Of a stretch of DNA of 64,000 nucleotides, positions 29,600 through 40,831 are shown piece after piece; positions within the stretch are counted from its first letter, which is position 1, and every line of letters starts with the position of its first letter. The position numbers and the translations under genes are program-made. A model generated the notes under the pieces. That model had not been told where the DNA came from and did not search any database. It saw only the letters and a program-made list of their open reading frames with translations. The stretch is from positions 186,001 to 250,000 of the forward strand of contig CANMVC010000002.1 of the NCBI GenBank assembly GCA_947501325.1. Reading direction: 5' to 3'. The DNA is from an uncultured Sphingomonadaceae bacterium. GTDB lineage: Bacteria; Pseudomonadota; Alphaproteobacteria; Sphingomonadales; Sphingomonadaceae.

Positions 29600-30175
29600 T
29601 CATTTATCGATACTCCGTTTTTGTACGTAGTAGATGCAAGTTACCGCGATCGTGAATATCCCAGTTAGTTCTAAAATCCAATTCCAACGCCAGCCTAGGA
29701 ACTCCTCGCCAAGGAATTCATCCACATTGTGGAAAGAAGCTGCACGAACCAAAACAAAGATTCCAAGAAAAATAAATCCTAATAGGGCAACCTTTAAGGA
29801 ATTAGCCATTTTTCGCAGCATAAAAAATAGGACTGTTCCCAAGCCAAGGCCCGCTATGCCTAAAAACTGTATGAACAGTGCTTGATAAGTCCGCCGGTCG
29901 GCATACCAGCCTTGCAATCTCGAAAGCTCACGGGCTAATTCGGTAAACAGCGATTGCAAATCAAGCTGTTTGTTAACGCCCAAAAACGCCAATATCATAG
30001 TGGCTGCCAACCAGAAATATTGCTCTTTGTTAGCAGGTGCCGGTAATCCACCTGTTTGGTTTTTGGCTGTTTTAGCTGCACGATAGCAAAGACCCATTGT
30101 GACGAAATATGCCACGACGGTTACCCAACCCATTGCTGTAGGATCACCAATTCCAGGTTCCCAGTTTATGGTCAT
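29600..30175 (-). CDS. conserved-looking multi-TM membrane protein of unknown function in the EPS locus
   Basis: 191 aa, about 5 predicted hydrophobic segments, same strand as flanking EPS genes. Confidence 0.65.
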   Translation of the reverse strand: MTINWEPGIGDPTAMGWVTVVAYFVTMGLCYRAAKTAKNQTGGLPAPANKEQYFWLAATMILAFLGVNKQLDLQSLFTELARELSRLQGWYADRRTYQALFIQFLGIAGLGLGTVLFFMLRKMANSLKVALLGFIFLGIFVLVRAASFHNVDEFLGEEFLGWRWNWILELTGIFTIAVTCIYYVQKRSIDK

Positions 30176-30253
30176 GAAATCAAACTCTGGAATAACAAAA
30201 TAGGCGCTAGGTAATTTTGACGATATCCAAGTTTGACACGCTGCAAAATGATA

Positions 30254-31054
30254 TCAATCGGAATAATATTTGCTATATTCAGATCCGCCATACCCATAAC
30301 CGTAGGGATCAATCAGTCCACCAACATAGCGGTTTAAAACAGTTCCAAGACAAGGTGTGGGTTTTAGCAAAGCGACCGTGTTGTTCATCTGTTTTTTGGT
30401 CGTGATCCCTTGTTCGATAACAAGCATATAGGCGTCAAGATATTGCGCGATCATGATTGTGTCATCATTTGCAAACGCAGGCGGGAGATCACATATTACA
30501 ATGACGTCATCAGGCAAGTTTCTAATGGCAGCCATCAGAAGCTCAAACCGTTTGCCCGCAAGCAATTCTGCCGAGTTATTTTTCACGCGATAGCAAGGGA
30601 ACAGAACCAGATTACTCTCACCGACACGGCGGCCAATAGATTGCAAGTCGTCTGTTTTGCCAGAAAGATATTCACCGAGTCCGGTCTTACCTTCTAAACC
30701 TACCGCCTCCGCCAATGACCCGCGTCGCAGATCAAGGTCGAAAAGATAGACTTTCTGATCGGATAAACGGGATAGGGCCGCCCCCAAATTCATGGAGAGA
30801 AATGACTTCCCGGCAGCTGGAGTCGCAGATGTTGCACCGAACAGCCTCCAGTTATTGGCTTCAAGCGTCTTCAACACTTGCGATCGCAAAAGGTTAAAAG
30901 GCCGTGAGCGGATATCGTTGCCGTCGAAACCTACGATGTGGCTGGCCTCTAGAATCTCCTCGTCAAGTGTAAGTGTTTCCAATTCTTCAGGGTTTGGAAT
31001 CACGACAGAATAAGGGAGTTCGGTTATATCGTCAGTGGTATTGAGCAAGTGCAT
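30254..31054 (-). CDS. CpsD/CapB-type tyrosine kinase (BY-kinase), XrtA-locus-like
   Basis: Walker A TPAAGKSFLSMNLG, Walker A' VYLFDLDLRRGS, Walker B VIVICDLPPAF, C-terminal tyrosine cluster YGYGYGGSEYSKYYSD. Confidence 0.9.
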   Translation of the reverse strand: MHLLNTTDDITELPYSVVIPNPEELETLTLDEEILEASHIVGFDGNDIRSRPFNLLRSQVLKTLEANNWRLFGATSATPAAGKSFLSMNLGAALSRLSDQKVYLFDLDLRRGSLAEAVGLEGKTGLGEYLSGKTDDLQSIGRRVGESNLVLFPCYRVKNNSAELLAGKRFELLMAAIRNLPDDVIVICDLPPAFANDDTIMIAQYLDAYMLVIEQGITTKKQMNNTVALLKPTPCLGTVLNRYVGGLIDPYGYGYGGSEYSKYYSD

Positions 31055-31082
31055 TATCCAGAATGTGAGAAACTATGGTAGT

Positions 31083-32537
31083 TTAAAACTCTTCGGCATG
31101 ATCCTTACGCCGCCAAAAGGGCCAAAAACTGCGATCGGATTTTTCTTCGTTGATCTCTTTAATGGTTGGAACGACAACCATGGGAGCAACACCCAAGGCA
31201 TCCGATATCGTTTTGGGATCACGAATGGGTTGCAAGAATAATTCGGTCCCGAATACCAGTACGAAGCCAAGTGCTAATCCGGCCCCGACGCCACCTCCAA
31301 GTAGCAACAACCAGTCAGGCGAAGACGGCTTGTCAGGAATAATCGGTGGATCAATAACGGAAAGACGCTCGCCCATTTGCTCATTTTCAGCCTTCACACC
31401 AGCTTGTGCAGCCAATAAGCGGTTGGAGACGCCTTGGTATTGTTCGTTCAAACCATTGAGCCGTTGCTGCAGCTGTTCGATCTGCTGCAAGACTATCGGC
31501 GCTCGCGACTGTGCGTTCAAGGAAGCAGACATTCGAGCATTTTCACGAGCTTTAGCGGTGCGCAGTGTGGCGATCTGGCTATTGTTAAATGCGATTGATT
31601 GATTGATGGTGTCAACAGGCAGCTTGGAGATATTCTGATCAGCCAGAGCCTTGGCTTCAGCTAATCTTTGTTTCGCTATTACAACATCGGGATGATTATC
31701 GGAATAAACGGCTTTTGCACCAGCGAGCTGTTGTTCTGCTGCCGCAACAACCGGATCGCGATTGGATGATTTCAGCGCATCGTCTCTCTGCGAAACGAGT
31801 TGAGAGTTTTCCCTCTGTAAAGCAGCAATTTGAACATCATAGCCGCCGCCACCGCCACCAAACATGATTCCACTATTACCTAACACGTTACCGTTCTGTG
31901 CTTTGATCGTGGCAATTTGGTTTTCAAGGGCTTGTATCTGCGCGTCCAGCCCAGCAGCCTGATCGGTTAGAAACTCTTCCGTGCTACTCGCCTGCTCGGA
32001 ACTTACGCTAGAGGCCAGCTGCAAAATTTGTTCGGTAAGGTCTTGGGCGACGCTTTGTGCTTTGACCGGATCAGAATATTCATATCCTAGCGCGAAAGCT
32101 ATAGTTGCGCTTTGGCCGTTACGCATCCGCTGCACTTCAGCCGTCATGGGAACAATCTCAACTGCATCACGCATATTCTCGACTATTTCCGACAATGGGT
32201 CGCTGCTGCGTTCAGAGCTGTAAAGTTCATATCTATTTATAAGCTCAATCAAGCCAGGACGGCTCAGAACCTGCTGACGTATCCGAGCAATCCGACGATC
32301 TATGACATCGTTCGTTCCATCGCCCGCCACATCGTCAGGCAATTGCGACGATTGTACTAACATTATTGCTTGAGAACGATAGACAGTTGGGAGCAAGAAA
32401 TACGCTGCGATACCAGCTGCTATGCAAAGCAAAAGCGGGATTATGAAAAGCGATTTCCGCTGCCAGATAATGACAGGTATCTGAGACAGAAAATTACCGC
32501 CTTCAGCTTCTTGTTCGTCAACATTGTCTAGATTCAT
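31083..32537 (-). CDS. Wzz/GumC-type polysaccharide chain-length determinant
   Basis: SQIPVIIWQRKSLFIIPLLLCIAAGIAAYFLLPTVYRSQA; coiled-coil middle; second TM and PxxP region IIPDKPSSPDWLLLLGGGVGAGLALGF. Confidence 0.9.
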   Translation of the reverse strand: MNLDNVDEQEAEGGNFLSQIPVIIWQRKSLFIIPLLLCIAAGIAAYFLLPTVYRSQAIMLVQSSQLPDDVAGDGTNDVIDRRIARIRQQVLSRPGLIELINRYELYSSERSSDPLSEIVENMRDAVEIVPMTAEVQRMRNGQSATIAFALGYEYSDPVKAQSVAQDLTEQILQLASSVSSEQASSTEEFLTDQAAGLDAQIQALENQIATIKAQNGNVLGNSGIMFGGGGGGYDVQIAALQRENSQLVSQRDDALKSSNRDPVVAAAEQQLAGAKAVYSDNHPDVVIAKQRLAEAKALADQNISKLPVDTINQSIAFNNSQIATLRTAKARENARMSASLNAQSRAPIVLQQIEQLQQRLNGLNEQYQGVSNRLLAAQAGVKAENEQMGERLSVIDPPIIPDKPSSPDWLLLLGGGVGAGLALGFVLVFGTELFLQPIRDPKTISDALGVAPMVVVPTIKEINEEKSDRSFWPFWRRKDHAEEF

Positions 32538-33733
32538 CGATTATTGCCAAACCTTAGTCTAATACCAACACTCACCTGAGTATTTGCTTTGCGATTTATA
32601 CCGTCCTGGTATGAATCGGAATAGCCAACTGATACAAAACCGGTGAAGCGTTCGCGAAATTTATGATCAAAAGTCACTGAACTGCGAATATAATCTAGGT
32701 CATCGGAAACTCCCAGAATAGAGTTGGATGAACGCGAATAGCTTCCATTCAGGCTGATACTATCATCCCGATTGAGTTGCTGCCGATAACCAATGTTGAA
32801 TGACGTCTGGGAGCGAACCCCGTCGAAAGATGTCGGCAGAGTTTGACGGCTAGCTCCGATGCAAAGATTGTTATTTTCGTTACTGCGACAAAGATTGAAC
32901 GAAGCAGCCAAATCAGACGACTTCGTGGTGCCAACAATATTTTTGGATCTTGCGAATGAAACTCCTGCAGAGGCCGTGATGTTAAAATCTCGGGAAATTT
33001 GATACGATACATTAACCGAAGGGGTTATGATCGATGAATCTCCGATTCTTTGGCCCAAATAGTTGACCTGACTGAACCCAACCGAAGCGCCTATCGAAGT
33101 CCTATCGGAAAGAACGCGAGAATATCCTATATTCTGATTGAACGCATTAAACTCGTTCTGAGCAGCAGAATTGGCGAAACGGATGGCTGTCGCACCGAGA
33201 TCGGCGTTAAAACTATCTAGCTCCGACAAGCTATGGGAAACCCCTATTCCAGTTTGAAAACTATGGCGCCGGCGATTAAGCCCATTTAACGCGATATCAT
33301 CAGCCACTGTAGGTAGGAAATTGTCATTAATAACATCTGGCGGGTTGAAGAAAGCGTCGTTTACACCAACAATACTGCCGCTATATCCCAAGCGCCCACG
33401 CAATTGCGTCCGCTCTGAAAGCCCATGATCAACACTACCGGTCACGCCGAAGTTGCTATTGGTCCTGAAATCTCTTTCATATTCTTCAATCCGAGCGAAA
33501 CCGCGCAGAATAAATGTTGTCGTTGATTCGGTTACCGTAAGTTGCGGCGCAACGCTTATTGAACCGCTAATCGTTGATTCCACCGGCCCATCTTCCAAAT
33601 AAGGATTGGTCGAGGCACCTGCTCCGATAGAAAGATCGGTTACAAATTCCGTTTCTGCCAATGCTGGAGTAGCGCAAAGCATTGTCCCTGCCACAAAGCT
33701 AAGCTGGCCCGTATAATATATTGATCTATGCAC
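32534..33733 (-). CDS. outer-membrane beta-barrel protein of the EPS system
   Basis: Signal peptide, repeated amphipathic strands, C-terminal VSVGIRLRFGNNR; located between wzz and wza. Confidence 0.8.
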   Translation of the reverse strand: MHRSIYYTGQLSFVAGTMLCATPALAETEFVTDLSIGAGASTNPYLEDGPVESTISGSISVAPQLTVTESTTTFILRGFARIEEYERDFRTNSNFGVTGSVDHGLSERTQLRGRLGYSGSIVGVNDAFFNPPDVINDNFLPTVADDIALNGLNRRRHSFQTGIGVSHSLSELDSFNADLGATAIRFANSAAQNEFNAFNQNIGYSRVLSDRTSIGASVGFSQVNYLGQRIGDSSIITPSVNVSYQISRDFNITASAGVSFARSKNIVGTTKSSDLAASFNLCRSNENNNLCIGASRQTLPTSFDGVRSQTSFNIGYRQQLNRDDSISLNGSYSRSSNSILGVSDDLDYIRSSVTFDHKFRERFTGFVSVGYSDSYQDGINRKANTQVSVGIRLRFGNNR

Positions 33734-33757
33734 TATTTTCCCCCGCGAATATGTCGT

Positions 33758-34372
33758 TTAAGGCACGATAACCGTGTCGCCAGTCTGAATATTCGGAATG
33801 GCCCGCCTGGAAACGGCAGCAGCTGCACCGCTTCGCTTGAATAGTCCGCCCAAACTTGATCGTATTGTCGTCAGTCCGGTTGGCGTTTTACGAACGATCG
33901 ATATCCCATCAAGATCGGCAAATTGACTAGGCCCGCCAGCCAAGCTCAAAGCTTCCAATAGATTTACATAGCGCCCAGGCGTAAAACTTCCGGGTGCATT
34001 TACCCGGCCCATAACAGAAAATTGCAATCCGGAAGGTGTTTTGACGGACACAGTTACCTGTGGCACTTGCCCACGATATTGATTCTCAAGACCTTTGCTG
34101 ACGACTGCTTCAATTTCATAAGGCAACTTACCTTCGGCTTCGATTCTGCCCACCAGCGGAAAAGAAAATGTCCCGTCGGGAAGCACTCTTATCTGACGTT
34201 GCAGGCGTTCTTCACCCCAAACATACACTTCAATGTCATCACCAGCATTAATGCGGTAAGCTGCTTGATCGGATGTGGCTGAAACAGCATTCTCGGTGTC
34301 TGGTGTCACCGATTGTGCGTTGGCCGTCACTGCGACCAGCGCAAAGATCACGGCCATTAATAATTTCTTCAT
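33758..34372 (-). CDS. polysaccharide export protein (Wza/EpsE family)
   Basis: AYRINAGDDIEVYVWGEERLQRQIRVLPDGTFSFPLVGRIEAEGK; SLBB-like VMGRVNAPGSFTPG. Confidence 0.92.
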   Translation of the reverse strand: MKKLLMAVIFALVAVTANAQSVTPDTENAVSATSDQAAYRINAGDDIEVYVWGEERLQRQIRVLPDGTFSFPLVGRIEAEGKLPYEIEAVVSKGLENQYRGQVPQVTVSVKTPSGLQFSVMGRVNAPGSFTPGRYVNLLEALSLAGGPSQFADLDGISIVRKTPTGLTTIRSSLGGLFKRSGAAAAVSRRAIPNIQTGDTVIVP

Positions 34373-34540
34373 TGATACTACTCATCCATCATTTCAACTT
34401 CACAGCGGTGTGCTATATAGCCTAAAGTTACGGCATGCCACTGCAAAACGCAGGATTTACTCGCGCAAAACCCTTCTTAACCAAGAATTTTGCTGGTTTG
34501 TCGTACCATTTGCCTATTTGAACTGTGACATTTTATTATC

Positions 34541-36127
34541 ATGAAACGTAACAATTTATCGTTAACACAGCCGATTCGGCGAACGCATGCCATCATTCTC
34601 GTTGGATTATTTTCCTTCACGCTGGGCGCTTGTGACTCCGCAGCCGAAAATGCAGCGCAATCCGGCTTGGAAGCGCAACAATTTTTGGACCAGAAAAATT
34701 TTTACGAAGCGCGCAAATCAATAACGGAAGCTCTTGCCGCGCGAGATGATGATCCTAAATTGCATATACTGAAGGGACGTATTGAGCTTGGTTCTGGTCG
34801 ACCGACCGATGCTTTTTTAGCTTATTCCGATGCTCTATCCTTGGAAGCAACCAATCCGGAAGCTTTGCAGGCTGTATCGCAACTGGGATTGCAAACTGGA
34901 TATTTGCGAGAAGCAGAGCGAGCGGCCGATGCAATGCTGTCTTTCTCTCCGGAGCTGCCAGAAGCACTGTTGACGAAAGGCTTGATTGCGCTTGTTCGGC
35001 GAAAACATAAAGAAGCGCTGGAATTTTCCGAACGAATTCTGACGGCGCGGCCGGGGGATGAAGCCGGAATCATATTAAAAGCAAGAACCTTGGCTTTAAC
35101 GGATCAAACCAATGAAGCCCTTGAACTGCTGCAAAACTCTTCCGAAGACAAAAATTATACCGAAGGTGTCGACATGACACTGATCGAACTTTTCCGTGAG
35201 ACAAGCAATCTCACTGAGATGAAGGCGACTTTCAACAGATTAATAGCCCGCAGACCTGAAGATGTGGCGCTTAAGATTGACTATGCCAATACGCTTTATA
35301 AATCAGGCGAACCTGATCAGGCTCGCACGTTGATCGAGGGAATGCTGCGCAAAGGCCTAACCGTCAACCAAGCGTTGAACATGATTACCGATCTCTGGCT
35401 GGAATATGAAACAGATCCTCTCAACGAAAATCTAAAAGCTTTTCTGTCCGAAGAGGGAACTCTTGAATCCCGAATGGCGATCGCCCGTTATTTGCTCGCT
35501 ACAGGAAAGCCTGCTGACGCGCGCCGGATCATGCTTTCTGTTTCTTCCCGCATTTCACCGGCCGCAACCGCTCTTTACGCCAGAACCTTGGACGCCACTG
35601 GCCAACCCGAAGAAGCATATAAAATCGCATCCGCGCTTCTTGACGATGACGAGACGAACGCAGAGGCGCTATTGGTCCAGGTCAAACAATCACTGGCCGC
35701 CAAACAGTTTGCCAAGGCCATTAACGATGCGCAGATTATCGTCAGAGATAATCCTAAATTGCGCGACGGTTATTTGAGTTTGATCGAGGTCTATTCTCAG
35801 AAAAATGACATGAATGGAGCGAAACGGGTATTTGCAGATGCCATCAAGCAGCGGCCCCAAGATCTGATCCTTTTTGAAGCCTATACCAAATTTCTTTTGG
35901 AAAATGGTGATCAGGTACGTGCTGTATCGGCGGCACGATCTTTTGCCCGCGATGCACCTGCATCGATCAGGGCTTGGCGTTTATATCAAAAAATCTGCGC
36001 CGAAGCGGGTATGGATCGCTGCAAGTCGGAAGCCAGTGCCGGCGAGAAAATCGCTAATATCATATATGCCATAGATGTTCCGCCCGGAACGCCACCCACA
36101 CGCGGTTTGTTTGGGCGTCTGAAATAA
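34541..36127 (+). CDS. TPR-repeat lipoprotein, PrsT-like (exosortase-associated)
   Basis: Lipobox SFTLGAC, tandem TPRs (DDPKLHILKGRIELGSGRPTDAFLAYSDALSLEATNPEAL...). Confidence 0.82.
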   Translation: MKRNNLSLTQPIRRTHAIILVGLFSFTLGACDSAAENAAQSGLEAQQFLDQKNFYEARKSITEALAARDDDPKLHILKGRIELGSGRPTDAFLAYSDALSLEATNPEALQAVSQLGLQTGYLREAERAADAMLSFSPELPEALLTKGLIALVRRKHKEALEFSERILTARPGDEAGIILKARTLALTDQTNEALELLQNSSEDKNYTEGVDMTLIELFRETSNLTEMKATFNRLIARRPEDVALKIDYANTLYKSGEPDQARTLIEGMLRKGLTVNQALNMITDLWLEYETDPLNENLKAFLSEEGTLESRMAIARYLLATGKPADARRIMLSVSSRISPAATALYARTLDATGQPEEAYKIASALLDDDETNAEALLVQVKQSLAAKQFAKAINDAQIIVRDNPKLRDGYLSLIEVYSQKNDMNGAKRVFADAIKQRPQDLILFEAYTKFLLENGDQVRAVSAARSFARDAPASIRAWRLYQKICAEAGMDRCKSEASAGEKIANIIYAIDVPPGTPPTRGLFGRLK

Positions 36128-36933
36128 TGACAAAAGTCATGGGGGAACAGTCTAGCGCAAAAGTGTCTTTAGGGGCGGACACAGCCGTGCCCTTTCTGGG
36201 CATTGACATTGCTCCATTGGACTTATCACAAGCGATGGATGCTATTGGTCTTATGGCTCAAGGCGATACATTCTCATATGTGGTGACACCCAATGTCGAT
36301 CATTTCGTCAACCTGTATCCCGAAATCCCAGAACCACGGAGCGCCGCTTTCCGCGAAGCCTATGAGGGAGCGTCACTTACGTTGTGCGACAGCCGGATTG
36401 TACGCGCATTGGCGCGTTTCGCCGGTATTGACCTTACAGTTGTGCCAGGAAGTGACCTGACGGCATCACTGTTCCAACATCGGCTAGGGCAGGACGACCG
36501 CGTTGCGATTATTGGCGGTGACAAAGACCTTCTGGACGACCTTTCTCGAATTCATCCGGATCCTGTCTATATTCAGCACATTCCGCCCATGGGCGTTCTT
36601 GGTAAGCCCCAAGCCATGTCCGACATCGTCGACTTTGTTGCAAAAGCCAAAGCGCACTATATTCTATTCGCCATTGGCGCACCGCAAAGCGAAATCATCG
36701 CGCATCAATGCCGACAATCAAACAGATGCTCAGGTGTCGGCTTATGTATCGGCGCTTCACTGGAGTTCATTACCTCGGTCAAAAAGCGCGCACCGATATG
36801 GATGCAAAAAGCAGGCCTTGAATGGTCGTTTAGGCTGTTCAGCGAGCCCTCTCGATTGTGGCGCCGTTACCTTGTTGAGGGACCTAGAATTTTCAAAATT
36901 TTTCTCGCCCATAACAAGTCAGGCAAACCCTGA
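36127..36933 (+). CDS. WecB/TagA/CpsF family glycosyltransferase
   Basis: FSYVVTPNVDHFVNLY, FREAYEGASLTLCDSRIVRALARFAG, LFAIGAPQSEIIAHQ, KRAPIWMQKAGLEWSFRLFSEPSRLWRRYL. Confidence 0.93.
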   Translation: MTKVMGEQSSAKVSLGADTAVPFLGIDIAPLDLSQAMDAIGLMAQGDTFSYVVTPNVDHFVNLYPEIPEPRSAAFREAYEGASLTLCDSRIVRALARFAGIDLTVVPGSDLTASLFQHRLGQDDRVAIIGGDKDLLDDLSRIHPDPVYIQHIPPMGVLGKPQAMSDIVDFVAKAKAHYILFAIGAPQSEIIAHQCRQSNRCSGVGLCIGASLEFITSVKKRAPIWMQKAGLEWSFRLFSEPSRLWRRYLVEGPRIFKIFLAHNKSGKP

Positions 36934-37131
36934 CTGGCTTCGACCGTTCATATTCAGGGCGTTAATTCTGACAGTTTATACGATTATACACTGAATCGAC
37001 GAAAAACACGTCCATCTTCGCCTGCATATTGGGTTCGCTCCCCATTTTTTTACAGCTCCATTCATCCGCATCGTTTTGCATGAATGGGCTGATGTAGGAA
37101 AGCGGTAATTTGGTTTCTCTCTTAGAAAATG

Positions 37132-38364
37132 TTAATCGTTTGTTGGATCGGGAATGACCTCTTCGCCGGATCGCCGCGTTCTGATCCATCGGTTTTCACT
37201 GCCACGCAAAAGCTTCAAATAGACCGGGATCTTCCACAGGACATAAAGCGGTATTCTAATCAAAGCGCCGAAGGACAAAACCTTTCGTCCTTCCATCAAC
37301 CAAGCTGCGATGGTGAGTAATAGAGCGGCGGTCACGATCATCAGTAACAATATAAAGGGCAGGGCAGTACTACCCCAAAAAGTGGTACAAGCCAGAACGA
37401 GCAAGATACCCATACCCATTGCCATCAGTAAGGCCAGAGGCGGAACGATAAGGTGCAGACCGAGAAAAAACTGGGATCTCGAAAATCGGCTGATCCCAGA
37501 TGCTATCAATGGAATGGCGTGGCGTCTGGCGGTGGTTATAAACCCATGCTCCCACCGCGTCCGCTGGACCAAAGTATCCTCCTGGGCAGCGGCTTCACTG
37601 GATACACCTGCCGATTCCAGAAAATAGGGTGCATAACCCTGTCTGGTAATTGCTATGCCAAGAGCGAGGTCCTCCGCGAGATCGCTATTTGCCAGCGGCG
37701 CTGTAGCAAAAATCTGCCATGGAAAGGCCATGCCGGTTCCCGTCAACAAAGCGGCTCCACCGAGCCTTGTCATTCCGCGTTGCCGGACCAGGTTCTTCAC
37801 CAGCATGGCAAAATTAGATATCTGGACAACTGGCGGCGCTTCTGCTGCGCTATAAATGAGATTGGTTGCCTGGACGGGAACCGATTTCTTTATAGCAGTT
37901 GAAGCCAGTTTTGCGGCTGTGCCCTTTGCTAGCGTGCAGTCTGCATCGAGAATAATCACGCAATCAGGCGGATCATTGGCCAATTGATCGCGACCAAAGG
38001 CAAGTGCAAAACCCTTGCCACGATTATTATCGTCGCTCCGCTTCACCACCTTTGCTCCGGCTTTCCGTGCCAAATCAGCAGTATTATCGCTGCAATTGTC
38101 CGCTACGACCAGAATGCGGGTTTGTGGCGGAACATTTTCCCGCAACACCGCAATCGTCTGCGTTATGATCGATCCCTCATTATGTGCCGGGATCAATATG
38201 GCTAGTTGCGGCTTATCGACAGCCGTTGTCGAAGCATCATTATACCGATTGATGGTGCGCCGCAGGCCAAATATCAATTCCAGAACATAAATGGTGAAGA
38301 ATAGAATGAACGGGATCGCCAACAGCCAAGATATAACCGATAATCCACTCTCCAGAACCGTCAT
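37132..38364 (-). CDS. membrane glycosyltransferase family 2
   Basis: LAILIPAHNEGSIITQTIAVLREN, VVADNCSDNTADLA, VIILDADCTL, QRTRWEHGF. Confidence 0.9.
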   Translation of the reverse strand: MTVLESGLSVISWLLAIPFILFFTIYVLELIFGLRRTINRYNDASTTAVDKPQLAILIPAHNEGSIITQTIAVLRENVPPQTRILVVADNCSDNTADLARKAGAKVVKRSDDNNRGKGFALAFGRDQLANDPPDCVIILDADCTLAKGTAAKLASTAIKKSVPVQATNLIYSAAEAPPVVQISNFAMLVKNLVRQRGMTRLGGAALLTGTGMAFPWQIFATAPLANSDLAEDLALGIAITRQGYAPYFLESAGVSSEAAAQEDTLVQRTRWEHGFITTARRHAIPLIASGISRFSRSQFFLGLHLIVPPLALLMAMGMGILLVLACTTFWGSTALPFILLLMIVTAALLLTIAAWLMEGRKVLSFGALIRIPLYVLWKIPVYLKLLRGSENRWIRTRRSGEEVIPDPTND

Positions 38365-38634
38365 AAGTGCCCATTGCTCTCGTTCGAACCGGTAGCCGTC
38401 AACTCAATGCTCACCATTGAGGAAGCGCGACTGCGGTCATGTCTTTCTTATCGATATTTTCTAGTTTCACACTAGCGTAACAAATCTATATTGCGGCGTC
38501 ACGATCATTATCCAATTCCAAAATCCTAAATATCCCGATATTTCAAGGCCTCACGATTAAATATATCGTCACTATTGCTAGCTATGATGGCCGACTGTAT
38601 CGAACAGCGCATTGATTTCACCGGAGATATTGGC

Positions 38635-39606
38635 ATGAGCCGCGACTATTTTTTACAAAAACGTGTATTGGTTACCGGAGGTTGCGGTTTCCTTGGCTCG
38701 CACCTTATCGATCAGCTGATTGAGCAAGGGCACGAAGTGCTTTGCGTCGACAATCTATTTACGGGTTCAAAAAGTAACATTGCGCATTTGCTGCAGCACC
38801 CGCGTTTCGAGTTCATGCGCCATGACGTTTGCTTACCCCTGTTCGTCGAAGTTGACGAGATTTACAATCTTGCTTGCCCGGCTTCCCCGATTCATTATCA
38901 GCACGATCCTGTGCAAACTACCAAAGTGTCGGTCCATGGGGCGATCAACATGCTGGGCTTGGCTAAACGCCTGAAATGCAGAATTTTGCAGGCATCAACC
39001 AGTGAAGTTTATGGCGACCCCGTTGTTCACCCACAAACCGAGGATTATTGGGGCAATGTCAATCCAATCGGTATCCGCTCTTGCTACGACGAAGGTAAGC
39101 GCTGCGCCGAAACTCTGTTTTTCGATTACAACCGGCAACATGGCATCGAAATAAAGGTTGCACGGATTTTTAACACATATGGCCCGCGGATGCATCCTTC
39201 CGACGGTCGGGTGGTTTCCAATTTCATTATGCAGGCAATCAGAGGCGAAGATATTACTATTTTCGGTAATGGCAGCCAGACCCGCAGCTTCTGCTATGTC
39301 GATGACCTGGTTGATGGCTTGATGAAACTGATGAACAGCCGTGAAGGATTTACCGGACCAGTCAACATCGGCAACCCGAACGAATTTTCAATCCGCGAAC
39401 TAGCAGAACTGGTCGTTGAAATGACCGATTCCGGTTCAAAAATTATTGATCTGCCATTGCCGCAGGATGACCCAAAGCAGCGTCAGCCAAATATTGGACT
39501 GGCAAAATCAGAGCTGGCTTGGGAACCTTCGATTGAATTGAAAGAAGGGCTCGAAAAAACGATCGCCTATTTTGAAAGCCTCGATAAAATACCTGCTCAG
39601 GTCTGA
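38635..39606 (+). CDS. UDP-glucuronic acid decarboxylase-type NAD-dependent epimerase/dehydratase
   Basis: [77 protein letters not shown]. Confidence 0.92.
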   Translation: MSRDYFLQKRVLVTGGCGFLGSHLIDQLIEQGHEVLCVDNLFTGSKSNIAHLLQHPRFEFMRHDVCLPLFVEVDEIYNLACPASPIHYQHDPVQTTKVSVHGAINMLGLAKRLKCRILQASTSEVYGDPVVHPQTEDYWGNVNPIGIRSCYDEGKRCAETLFFDYNRQHGIEIKVARIFNTYGPRMHPSDGRVVSNFIMQAIRGEDITIFGNGSQTRSFCYVDDLVDGLMKLMNSREGFTGPVNIGNPNEFSIRELAELVVEMTDSGSKIIDLPLPQDDPKQRQPNIGLAKSELAWEPSIELKEGLEKTIAYFESLDKIPAQV

Positions 39607-40688
39607 TTGCGCATCAACTCAGTCAAATATTCACGATATTGACGCGCGATATTGGGCCAGGCAAAACTGGTCGCGCGGTCGGATATCTTTGCAGGAGCTG
39701 TTTCCTTTGCGACCAATGCGCTCCTCAGCGCTTGGGTTACTGACGGAATATCCTGCGTGTCGACCAAAAACTCTTGGTCCCCGACAATCCAGCGCAGGCG
39801 AGGGGTATCGTGTCCGATAATCGGCAGACCGCAAGCCATCGCCTCCGGAAACACATTTCCGAAAGACTCCAGCAGCGACATATGCAAAAACGCATCTGCT
39901 GATTGATATAGCGCCGGCATTTGATCCGGCGTTACAGTGAGTTGAGTGAAGCGGTCCGGCAACAATTCTGCCGCCAGAGCTTTTACGTCTTCACGCATTG
40001 GTCCGTCGCCAGCGACCACAAGATGCGTATCGTCCATCGGTGCCACCGCTTTGATACCATCCATCACCCTTTTTGTGGGAATGAGAGCGCTGACCATCAA
40101 TATGACTTTGCGATCTGCGGGAAAGCCCAGGCCGACCCTGTCACCCGCCCCCAACTTGAAACGCTCTGTCGAAATACCATTGGGAATAAGGGCGCAATTC
40201 CAACGGTTCTTGTTGGTCTCATAATAATCAGGGTTGGTGCAGACCAGTCCATCGCAAGAAAAGAAGCGATATTCGGCATCATTGGACACCGCTGGCCACT
40301 CGCCATTTTGAGTAATGAATATATTCAAAGGCTTTTTTCCGCCAAAAACTGGCCGTCGCAGAACCATGTTGGTGAAGGGAAAGGAACAGGTCAGTACCGC
40401 ATCATAGTCCGCGGGCTTGTAACGCATGGCCAGGTTTGCGGCGAAGGTGGCTTCTTCATAGACAGTTTCGCTGCGAAAGAGAGGGATCGAAGGAAATTTC
40501 TCAAAATTTTCGCGGCGGATTGAGCTTGCGTGGATAAATTTATAGGGATCAGATGCGCGTGGTTGCCCGGATCCGATGACCGTTACTGCGTCTCCAGTCC
40601 TGGCAAGTTCGGCCGCGACTGACAAGAGAGCGATTTCTGCACCGCGCTCATATTTGTGAAAGCCTGGCAGAGCGAATAATAATCTCAT
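39597..40688 (-). CDS. glycosyltransferase family 4
   Basis: [55 protein letters not shown]; converges with and overlaps the preceding gene by 10 bp. Confidence 0.88.
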   Translation of the reverse strand: MRLLFALPGFHKYERGAEIALLSVAAELARTGDAVTVIGSGQPRASDPYKFIHASSIRRENFEKFPSIPLFRSETVYEEATFAANLAMRYKPADYDAVLTCSFPFTNMVLRRPVFGGKKPLNIFITQNGEWPAVSNDAEYRFFSCDGLVCTNPDYYETNKNRWNCALIPNGISTERFKLGAGDRVGLGFPADRKVILMVSALIPTKRVMDGIKAVAPMDDTHLVVAGDGPMREDVKALAAELLPDRFTQLTVTPDQMPALYQSADAFLHMSLLESFGNVFPEAMACGLPIIGHDTPRLRWIVGDQEFLVDTQDIPSVTQALRSALVAKETAPAKISDRATSFAWPNIARQYREYLTELMRNQT

Positions 40689-40831
40689 GATACCCTAAAT
40701 CCCCAATATTCGCGCAAGGTTAGCGCAATGGCAGACGGCAGGTCTGACTGAGGCTGGCATAAGCCCCCTCGATTTTCTGCTTCGTTAATCGGCGACGAGG
40801 TTTTCTTGGCTAACACCCAAAGTGAAATGGC

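Noticed and set aside
29505-29604. Inverted repeat aatgaaactgt/acagtttcatt as a terminator or regulatory hairpin
   Set aside because: Short 11-nt arms separated by about 78 nt without a T-tract; mentioned only as context.
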